A stretch of DNA of 12,637 bases from CAZBME01 sp964645835. Its GTDB lineage: Bacteria; Desulfobacterota; Syntrophia; Syntrophales; UBA8958. The notes under the pieces are model-generated. The model saw only the letters and a program-made list of their open reading frames with translations. It did not search any database and was not told the DNA's origin. Below are positions 7,034 to 12,637 of the stretch, in pieces (the stretch's first letter is position 1; each line of letters opens with the position of its first letter). The translations under genes and the position numbers were made by a program. Location of the stretch: positions 1 to 12,637 of the forward strand of contig CAZYDG010000008.1 of NCBI GenBank assembly GCA_964645835.1, given 5' to 3'.

Positions 7034-7052
7034 TCCCGTATCAGGTACGGGA
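7034..7052. repeat. REP-like palindrome
   Basis: TCCCGTA (7034-7040) and TACGGGA (7046-7052) form a perfect 7-bp stem with loop TCAGG. The form resembles short intergenic palindromes with CCCGTA/TACGGG arms common in deltaproteobacterial genomes (recall). Only one copy is in this window, so its repetitive nature is unproven. Confidence 0.4.
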
Positions 7053-7124
7053 CAAGCTTTTGAACAGCCCGCACAAAATCAGGTTTTTCAATAACCTGCT
7101 AATATTGTAAAAAAGCTGTAGAAT

Positions 7125-7154
7125 TTGTCAAGGAATGCTGCTAAACCTTTTAAT
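7125..7154 (+). promoter_or_regulatory. predicted sigma-70 promoter of the MBL-fold lipoprotein gene
   Basis: TTGTCA (7125-7130) and TTTAAT (7149-7154), each one mismatch from consensus, 18 bases apart. Transcription would start near 7161 and leave a leader of about 68 bases before ATG 7229. Confidence 0.45.
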
Positions 7155-7228
7155 CAGGGTGCTATCTTCCAGTGCTTGTTTTCTTTTCGTAGAGAAATTT
7201 CAACCGAAAATGAAAAGGAGTATAATCA

Positions 7229-8728
7229 ATGAGCTTTGACGTAACGCGAAGAAATACGATCAAGATCTCGGCTTTAGCTTTGGGGGGGTTGGCTTTGGGA
7301 GGTTCTTTGACTGGCTGCAGCAGCAATTCATCACCACCGCCACCGACAAGCTATGATCCTACCAAGACAAATTCCTTAATTAGCGGTCTGGAGCCTTATT
7401 ATCCCGGAACGGAGGCATTGGGCGCCAACGAGATGCGGATTACGTTAGTGGGAACATCACCGATCCCACGATTGGCCCAAGAATGTGAAAGCATCTTCGT
7501 TGAAGTCGGCAGAGGTCCGGATGGACCGCTGGATCAGTTTGTTTTTGACTGTGGATCCGGCGTGGTGGCAAAATATAACGTATTGGGCATACAAATGAGG
7601 AAGATGAATAAAATCTTTCTTACACATTTGCATGGGGATCATACAAGCGATCTAACACACATCTATTGTTTCGGTCCTGCGGAAGACCGCAAGTCGCCTC
7701 TTTACATATGGGGCCCCAGCCCATCAGGCTTAGTAGACCCTATAAACTATTATACTTATAATGATGATGGGACCAAAGTCTTCTGTCAGAGATTCCGGGA
7801 TTCAATGCGTTGGCACACGGAAAGCTTCAGCTTTGGCGTAACAAGTTATGCGAGTTGCCCTTCCCCTGACCAGATTCAGCGCGATTGGGGACTGAAGAAT
7901 CTTCCTGCCCAAGTTGTTCCGATGACCGGTCCACCCGACAGCAACACGGATGGATATGCCATATTCCCTATCGAATTGGACTGGTCAAAAAGAGGTGATA
8001 TCCAGGATGATAATTTAGCCTATAACAACGCCGCCACAGGGGTGAAAATTACTCATTTCCCCTCGATTCACTGCAGGCAAGGTTCTATTGCTTATAAACT
8101 TGAGTGGACGATACCGTCATCCGGCGGTAAGACACTGACGTTAATATTCAGTGGAGACACGAAGCCCAGCTACGATATGATTGATCAGGCAAAAAACGGT
8201 GGCGCCGGAGTAGATGTTCTTATTCATGAAATGGTTGTACCTGCGGAGGTCTGGGCGGCAAAAAATCTTGGGTATGCAACCGTTGCGCAAGCAAAGACGG
8301 ACCCCATGTGGATCCCAGCGTATAATTATGCATTGGCCGTTCAAAATAGTTCCCATACGCCGCAAGGCGCTTTCGGTTACATACTTAGCCAGATTACCCC
8401 CAAACCTCCCCGTCTGGCTGTTGCGACTCATTTTCAGGCTACGGACGATACGATAGCTTCTGCGCGTACCAGTATCCGCAATCACTACCCGACAGGGGAT
8501 GTCACAATCGCTGCGGATCTGATGGTTCTCAACATCACTCCTACAACTACCAAACAACGCAGGGCTGTGGTTTCTGAATATGCGTGGTATCCAGTTGCCC
8601 ACATATACCCGGATAATAATCCGGCAAAGTATGGGACTGCAATCGATCAACTTGATCCGGCGCGGAGGGAAGTCCCCGCCCCGACTGATACTTCAGGTAA
8701 TCCGACATATAACACAGACGGATATTAA
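7229..8728 (+). CDS. Tat-type lipoprotein with metallo-beta-lactamase fold (RNase Z/arylsulfatase-like)
   Basis: Exported metallo-hydrolase, 499 residues; start ATG 7229 follows AAAAGGAG (7213-7220). The N-terminus has an RR pair (TRRNTIK, residues 6-12), a short Ala/Gly/Leu segment and the lipobox LTGC with C30, so it is probably a Tat-exported lipoprotein, followed by a Ser/Pro linker. The MBL core shows THLHGDH at 132-138 (H133, H135, D137, H138 as zinc ligands), a candidate histidine at 276 or 281, FSGDT with D310, IHE at 332-334, SHTP with H376 and THF with H401. This order fits the RNase Z / AtsA-arylsulfatase / cyclic-nucleotide phosphodiesterase branch rather than true beta-lactamases. 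Export argues against tRNA processing, so a periplasmic or surface phospho- or sulfo-ester hydrolase is more likely. The insertion of about 130 residues between motif 1 and the next ligand histidine and a C-terminal tail of about 75 residues are not explained. Substrate unknown. It stands alone transcriptionally. Confidence 0.85.
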   Translation: MSFDVTRRNTIKISALALGGLALGGSLTGCSSNSSPPPPTSYDPTKTNSLISGLEPYYPGTEALGANEMRITLVGTSPIPRLAQECESIFVEVGRGPDGPLDQFVFDCGSGVVAKYNVLGIQMRKMNKIFLTHLHGDHTSDLTHIYCFGPAEDRKSPLYIWGPSPSGLVDPINYYTYNDDGTKVFCQRFRDSMRWHTESFSFGVTSYASCPSPDQIQRDWGLKNLPAQVVPMTGPPDSNTDGYAIFPIELDWSKRGDIQDDNLAYNNAATGVKITHFPSIHCRQGSIAYKLEWTIPSSGGKTLTLIFSGDTKPSYDMIDQAKNGGAGVDVLIHEMVVPAEVWAAKNLGYATVAQAKTDPMWIPAYNYALAVQNSSHTPQGAFGYILSQITPKPPRLAVATHFQATDDTIASARTSIRNHYPTGDVTIAADLMVLNITPTTTKQRRAVVSEYAWYPVAHIYPDNNPAKYGTAIDQLDPARREVPAPTDTSGNPTYNTDGY

Positions 8729-8776
8729 TTAACGGTTTGATGAATTCCATAACCTTTGCCATACTCGGCATATCCA

Positions 8777-8807
8777 TTCGGACAGGAGTTGATGAACTAT
8801 GTCCGAA
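8777..8807. other. inverted repeat after the MBL-fold gene
   Basis: TTCGGACA (8777-8784) and TGTCCGAA (8800-8807), an 8-bp perfect stem with a 15-base loop, 48 bases after the stop codon. No T-run follows, so it is a doubtful terminator; it could be an mRNA 3'-end stabiliser or a protein-binding site. The rest of the 8729-8993 spacer shows no gene. Confidence 0.4.
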
Positions 8808-8901
8808 ATTGTGACCCTGTTGTTTCCGTCTGTGATTAAACATCTATATTTCAGGGACCTTGCCATGGGCGCGACTCTCATTCCATCGTCTTCTTAATGT
8901 A

Positions 8902-8930
8902 TTGAAATAGACAGTGGGATGTGCTACGAA
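8902..8930 (+). promoter_or_regulatory. possible leuS promoter
   Basis: TTGAAA (8902-8907, five of six) and TACGAA (8925-8930, weak) 17 bases apart, about 63 bases before the leuS start. I looked for a T-box leader in 8729-8993 and saw no AGGGTGG-like motif. Confidence 0.3.
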
Positions 8931-8993
8931 AAGTGCCGGATAGAAAAGGGTTAAACCGATTTACGAATTCATCTAATCAATGGAGCTGCTCTT

Positions 8994-11582
8994 ATGAATG
9001 TGAAATACAATCCCCAGGAAATAGAAGAAAAATGGCAAAAATACTGGCAGGAAAACAAGACCTTCTGTGTATCGGAAGATCCGGCCAAAGAAAAATATTA
9101 TCTTCTGGAGATGTTTCCCTATCCCTCCGGGAAAATTCATATCGGACATGTCAGAAATTACACGATTGGCGACGTCGTAGCCCGTTATAAGAGGATGCAG
9201 GGTTTCAACGTCCTGCACCCCATGGGATGGGACGCCTTCGGCATGCCGGCGGAAAACGCCGCTATCGCCAACAATATCCATCCTGCGACCTGGACGAACG
9301 AGAACATCAGTTTCATGCGCAAACAGCTCAAACGCATTGGTTTCAGTTATGACTGGGATCGGGAAATTTCCACGTGCGAGCCGTCATATTATAAATGGGA
9401 ACAGCTGTTTTTCCTGTGGATGTACGAAAAAGGCCTGGCTTATAAGAAAACCTCCCTGGTCAACTGGTGCCCTGACTGCCAGACCGTTCTGGCCAACGAA
9501 CAGGTCGAGTCGGGTCTTTGCTGGCGCTGTTCGAATGAAGTCATCCAGCGCGAACTGGATCAGTGGTTCTTCCGTATCAGCTCCTATGTGGAGGAACTCC
9601 TCGAATACTGTGATAAATTGCCCGGCTGGCCCGAACGGGTTCTCACCATGCAAAAGAACTGGATCGGCAAGAGTTTCGGATGCGAGGTCTCTTTCCCAAT
9701 GGCGGAGGGCGATGGCGATATCAAGGTTTTTACGACCCGGCAGGATACGATCTTTGGCGCGACCTTCATGCTTGTGGCCGCAGAACATCCCCTTGTGATG
9801 GAATTGATCAAAGGGAAGGAGCGGGAAGGGGAGGTTCGCGAATGGGTCGAAAAGATCAGAAAGCAGGACAAGGTCCTCCGGACGTCCGACTATTATGAAA
9901 AGGAGGGTGTCTTCCTCGATACCTATTGCCTAAATCCGGTGACCAAGAAGAAGATGCCCATCTATGCCGCCAACTTCGTCCTGGCCGATTACGGAACTGG
10001 TTGCGTTATGGCCGTGCCGACCCACGATCAGCGCGACTTCGAGTTTGCAAAAAAATATGAGTTGCCCCTAATCGTCGTTATTCAGCCCCATAACAAGGCC
10101 CTAAACACCCATACGATGACCGAGGCCTATGTGGAGGAGGGGGTCCTGGTCAACTCGGGTCCCTTCAACGGGATGGAGAATATGAAGGCCCTCGATAAGA
10201 TCGCCGAGTACCTGGAATCTATGGGACGGGGTAAAAAGACCGTACAATACCGCCTGCGGGACTGGGGGATTTCACGGCAAAGGTATTGGGGAGCGCCTAT
10301 TCCCATGATTTATTGTGAAAAATGCGGGACCGTGCCCGTACCTGAAAAGGATCTGCCCGTTGTCCTGCCTTACGATGTGGAACTGACCGGCGAAGGCGGT
10401 TCGCCCCTGGCCCGGCATGAGGCGTTCGTGAAGACGACCTGCCCCACCTGTTCCGGACCCGCGCGACGTGAATCGGACACGATGGATACGTTCGTCGAAT
10501 CATCTTGGTATTTCGACCGTTTTTGTTGCTCCGACTATGATGTGAAGCCGGGATTGGACCGTAAAAAGGTTGATTACTGGATGCCTGTCGATCAATACAT
10601 CGGCGGTATCGAACATGCGATCCTACATCTCCTGTATTCCCGTTTTTATACTAAAATGCTGCGTGATTTCGGTGTGCTGGGCTTTGATGAACCCTTCAAG
10701 AACCTCCTGACCCAGGGTATGGTCTGCAAGGAAACGACCCGATGCCACACGCACGGCTTTCTTTATCCCGAAGAAGTCAAAGATGGAAAGTGCACCCACT
10801 GCAAGCAGCCCGTCATAATAGGAAAGACAGAGAAGATGTCGAAATCGTTAAAGAACGTTGTCGATCCCGATTATCTGATTCTACGATACGGTGTCGATAC
10901 GGCGAGGATTTTCTGTCTGTTTGCCGCGCCGCCCGAGAAAGATCTGGAATGGAGCGATCAGGGTGTAGAAGGGTCTTATCGGTTTCTCAACCGGACATGG
11001 CGTATTGTTGTGGATTATCTGGATGCTATTAAAGATGTGCCGCCCTTTGGCGGACCCGATACGTTGGAAGGCGATCTCAAGTCTCTGCGGCGCAAAACTC
11101 ATCAGACCATCAAAAAGGTCAGCCGGGATATTGAAGACCGATTCCATTTCAACACGGCAATCAGCGCGGTAATGGAACTCGTGAATACTCTCTACCAGGT
11201 TCCCCGTCCGTCCGATGACGACCGGAAGGCGCTGTCGGTGATTCGGGAAACAGTGGAATCGATCCTCTTGCTTTTGAATCCCATCGTTCCCCATTTTGCG
11301 GAAGAACTTTGGGCGCTTCTTGGGCGCACTGATCAACTCGTCAATGCGGCCTGGCCGTCGTACGATCATGCCGTGGCCTCGGAAGAAGAGATTACCATCG
11401 TCATCCAGGTCAACGGCAAGGTCCGGGGCAGAATCACCGTTGCCGTCGATGAGGATGAGAATACGATAAAGTCCCAGGCCTTGACAGATGACAAGGTTAT
11501 TCGGTTTATCGAAGGAAAGACCATTATTAAAGAGGTTTACATTCCCAAGAAACTCGTGAATATCGTCGTAAAAGAAGGATAA
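8994..11582 (+). CDS. leuS: leucyl-tRNA synthetase
   Basis: Class I aminoacyl-tRNA synthetase that charges tRNA-Leu in the cytoplasm; essential. 862 residues, normal bacterial length. Start ATG 8994 with TGGAG at 8981-8985. Signatures: PYPSGKIHIGHVRNYTIGD with HIGH at 49-52; HPMGWDAFGMPAENAA; zinc-type cysteines C159/C162/C176/C179; the CP1 editing insertion with the threonine-rich TTRQDTIFGATF stretch and GTGCVMAVPTHDQRD; further Cys pairs C441/C444 and C483/C486; C584, C600 and C603 in the segment ahead of the KMSKS loop; KMSKS at 614-618; anticodon-binding helices; and a C-terminal domain with the VNGKVRG motif. No truncation or oddity. lptE follows after four bases and is probably co-transcribed. 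Confidence 0.98.
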   Translation: MNVKYNPQEIEEKWQKYWQENKTFCVSEDPAKEKYYLLEMFPYPSGKIHIGHVRNYTIGDVVARYKRMQGFNVLHPMGWDAFGMPAENAAIANNIHPATWTNENISFMRKQLKRIGFSYDWDREISTCEPSYYKWEQLFFLWMYEKGLAYKKTSLVNWCPDCQTVLANEQVESGLCWRCSNEVIQRELDQWFFRISSYVEELLEYCDKLPGWPERVLTMQKNWIGKSFGCEVSFPMAEGDGDIKVFTTRQDTIFGATFMLVAAEHPLVMELIKGKEREGEVREWVEKIRKQDKVLRTSDYYEKEGVFLDTYCLNPVTKKKMPIYAANFVLADYGTGCVMAVPTHDQRDFEFAKKYELPLIVVIQPHNKALNTHTMTEAYVEEGVLVNSGPFNGMENMKALDKIAEYLESMGRGKKTVQYRLRDWGISRQRYWGAPIPMIYCEKCGTVPVPEKDLPVVLPYDVELTGEGGSPLARHEAFVKTTCPTCSGPARRESDTMDTFVESSWYFDRFCCSDYDVKPGLDRKKVDYWMPVDQYIGGIEHAILHLLYSRFYTKMLRDFGVLGFDEPFKNLLTQGMVCKETTRCHTHGFLYPEEVKDGKCTHCKQPVIIGKTEKMSKSLKNVVDPDYLILRYGVDTARIFCLFAAPPEKDLEWSDQGVEGSYRFLNRTWRIVVDYLDAIKDVPPFGGPDTLEGDLKSLRRKTHQTIKKVSRDIEDRFHFNTAISAVMELVNTLYQVPRPSDDDRKALSVIRETVESILLLLNPIVPHFAEELWALLGRTDQLVNAAWPSYDHAVASEEEITIVIQVNGKVRGRITVAVDEDENTIKSQALTDDKVIRFIEGKTIIKEVYIPKKLVNIVVKEG

Positions 11583-11586
11583 GGGA

Positions 11587-12123
11587 ATGACGGCCAAGGG
11601 AATGACGAGTTTCTTAATCAAATGCGGTGCAGCCGTTATGACGGTAATGCTGCTCTTCGGTTGTGGTTACCACTTGTCTGCTGGTGGTGAGTACATTGAC
11701 AAGGGACTTAAGACGGTCTACGTGGCGCCCTTCACAAATAAAACGAGTGAGGCCAACGTCGAGAACACATTCCGCGCCGCTTTCATCGACTGGTTTATCA
11801 AGGGAAACCGCTTCAAGATAGTGGATCAGGCCGATCAGGCCGATGTAATTTGGCGGGGAACCGTCCAGTCCCTCATGACGACGACCCTGTCGTACCAGAC
11901 CAGCAATGTTGCCGCTGAAGAGAGGATGACTGTTGTCCTTGATCTGAAATTCGAGGAACGGGAATCACGGAAGGAAATCTGGGCTGACAAGGCCTATTCC
12001 GCCTTTCAGGACTATCGCATTCTCGATGTCATGAACACGGACAGCTCACGGAAAAATGCCCTCTCACGGTTGTCTGCCTATGCAGCGGAGGGGGCATATC
12101 GGATGATGATGTCCGGATTTTAA
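11587..12123 (+). CDS. lptE: LPS-assembly lipoprotein LptE
   Basis: Outer-membrane lipoprotein that plugs the LptD barrel and helps place lipopolysaccharide in the outer leaflet. 178 residues. Signal peptide with hydrophobic segment AAVMTVMLL and lipobox LFGC, lipidated cysteine C26, then the family-typical CGYHLSAGG, followed by KTVYVAPFTNKTSE and the ENTFRAAFIDWF helix. Start ATG 11587, four bases after the leuS stop, with AAGGA at 11575-11579 inside the end of leuS; an internal ATG at 11602 (residue 6) is a possible alternative. Position directly after leuS matches the common proteobacterial order leuS-lptE. The usual next gene holA is absent: rpsT follows convergently after 20 bases. Confidence 0.9.
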   Translation: MTAKGMTSFLIKCGAAVMTVMLLFGCGYHLSAGGEYIDKGLKTVYVAPFTNKTSEANVENTFRAAFIDWFIKGNRFKIVDQADQADVIWRGTVQSLMTTTLSYQTSNVAAEERMTVVLDLKFEERESRKEIWADKAYSAFQDYRILDVMNTDSSRKNALSRLSAYAAEGAYRMMMSGF

Positions 12124-12143
12124 GTGTGATATTTTTAGGCGGC

Positions 12144-12410
12144 TTATCCCTGAAGAGCGTTAACCTTCCTGGTCAGGCGCGAGATCTTTCTGGAGGCGTT
12201 CCTTTTATGCAGAATGCCTTTGGCTGCAGCCTTGCTGATTTGAGGAATCGTCGTTGCGAGGACCTCTTTGGAACCTTCCTTATCTTTTGCCGTTACTGCG
12301 GACAGCACTTTCTTAATGGCCGTTTTAACGCTGGTTCCTGCTGCCGTATTGCGTAACTGACGCTTTTCGCTTTGTTTTGCCCTTTTTATAGCAGATTTAT
12401 GTGAAGCCAA
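12144..12410 (-). CDS. rpsT: 30S ribosomal protein S20
   Basis: Binds 16S rRNA in the small ribosomal subunit. 88 residues when started at TTG 12410, giving MASHKSAIKRAKQSEKR, which matches the family N-terminus and length. AAGGAGG lies on this strand at 12425-12419, eight bases upstream of that TTG. A longer in-frame start at 12428 would translate the ribosome site itself and is rejected. Lys/Arg-rich throughout, with the C-terminal HKRNASRKISRLTRKVNAL. E. coli rpsT also starts with UUG, and the weak start is part of its translational autoregulation, so the same may hold here. Transcribed alone, convergent with lptE; I see no clear terminator in the 20-base gap. Confidence 0.96.
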   Translation of the reverse strand: MASHKSAIKRAKQSEKRQLRNTAAGTSVKTAIKKVLSAVTAKDKEGSKEVLATTIPQISKAAAKGILHKRNASRKISRLTRKVNALQG

Positions 12411-12455
12411 AAAAAATTCCTCCTTCAATAGATTAAATCAGTTAAGACTGCCCTT

Positions 12456-12482
12456 TCTATATGAATTGCCCTGTTCTGTCAA
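12456..12482 (-). promoter_or_regulatory. predicted rpsT promoter
   Basis: On the - strand, perfect -35 TTGACA (12482-12477) and -10 TATAGA (12461-12456) with a 15-base spacer, slightly short. Transcription would start near 12449, about 39 bases before the UUG start. The -35 box lies inside a dyad GTTCT(12473-12477)/AGAAC(12482-12486). Confidence 0.5.
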
Positions 12483-12599
12483 GAACGAATTACATCACGA
12501 ATTGCCTCAAATTAAATGTTACCGAAGGAGGTGAATAAAAAGGATCGTTGACTCATAATTCGATATTACCGAATACCGCCATTTCTATGGAGGTTGAAT

Positions 12600-12637
12600 A
12601 TGAGTCCGCAATCGAAAAAAGAATACACCGAAGCCAC
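12600..12637 (+). CDS. probable transposase (integrase-core type), 5' fragment
   Basis: ATG 12600 follows GGAGG (12589-12593) at a good distance and opens a frame to the window edge reading MSPQSKKEYTEA. This start resembles, from memory, the N-terminus of integrase-core (DDE) transposases frequent in Syntrophus-like and related genomes, which begin with M(S/T)PKTRKEY(L/I)EA and continue into a helix-turn-helix. Only 12 residues are visible, so the call rests on that resemblance and could be wrong. If right, the left end of an insertion sequence lies in 12487-12599. Confidence 0.5.
   Translation, partial: MSPQSKKEYTEA

Larger units (their letters stand above)
6847..7228. other. 382-base intergenic region
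   Basis: No supportable gene on either strand. It holds the metK terminator, a direct repeat TTCATCAG (7002-7009 and 7023-7030, starts 21 bases apart), a REP-like palindrome at 7034-7052, a small hairpin CAGGTT/AACCTG (7080-7098) without a T-run, and a likely promoter for the downstream lipoprotein gene. The second half is AT-rich. Confidence 0.7.

Noticed and set aside
8141..8650. 169-codon open frame on the - strand inside the MBL-fold gene
   Set aside because: Antisense shadow of a well-supported gene; no ribosome site or family resemblance.
8729..8993. T-box leader before leuS
   Set aside because: No AGGGTGGNACCGCG-like sequence or terminator/antiterminator pair found in the spacer.
10881..11621. 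246-codon open frame on the - strand across leuS and lptE
   Set aside because: Lies opposite two clearly identified genes, so it is explained by their codon pattern.
1..12637. CRISPR array, tRNA, rRNA or phage genes
   Set aside because: No regularly spaced repeats, no cloverleaf or rRNA segments and no phage-like proteins were seen.

Overview
The window looks like chromosomal DNA from an anaerobic Gram-negative bacterium of the Desulfobacterota (old Deltaproteobacteria), most likely near the Syntrophales. The grounds are a large multiheme c-type cytochrome, a Tat-exported molybdenum hydroxylase, a leuS-lptE gene pair, an LPS-assembly lipoprotein (so an outer membrane), and an N-terminal transposase fragment of a type I associate with Syntrophus-like genomes. 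The taxonomic call is inference from gene content; no rRNA or other phylogenetic marker was compared.

Left part (1-5362): four genes on the + strand with gaps of 33, 11 and 20 bases, each of the last three with its own Shine-Dalgarno, so very probably one operon. They encode a seven-haem cytochrome c (5' end outside the window, with a run of 20 C near its N-terminus), a [2Fe-2S] small subunit and a Tat-signal large subunit of a two-subunit (IorAB-type) molybdenum hydroxylase, and a small SRPBCC/AHSA1-fold protein. No FAD subunit is present in the window. The simplest reading is a periplasmic molybdenum hydroxylase that passes substrate electrons through its Fe-S clusters to the multihaem cytochrome. 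The substrate cannot be told.

Middle (5363-6920): a SAM-II-type riboswitch aptamer, followed by an intrinsic terminator with a visible competing antiterminator pairing, precedes a divergent but catalytically intact S-adenosylmethionine synthetase (metK), which ends in a strong terminator. This is a complete negative-feedback unit: high SAM should stop transcription of the SAM-making gene.

Then come a 382-base intergenic region (terminator, REP-like palindrome, promoter), a Tat-type lipoprotein with a metallo-beta-lactamase (RNase Z/arylsulfatase-like) fold, a 265-base spacer, and the housekeeping pair leuS (leucyl-tRNA synthetase) and lptE (LPS assembly). Convergent to these is rpsT (ribosomal protein S20, - strand), which uses a UUG start. 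Beyond the rpsT promoter the window ends in the first codons of a probable transposase.

Most notable: the riboswitch-terminator-metK unit outside the usual host group of SAM-II, the pairing of molybdenum hydroxylase and multihaem cytochrome, and the C20 tract in the cytochrome gene, where a change of one base in either direction would truncate the protein.
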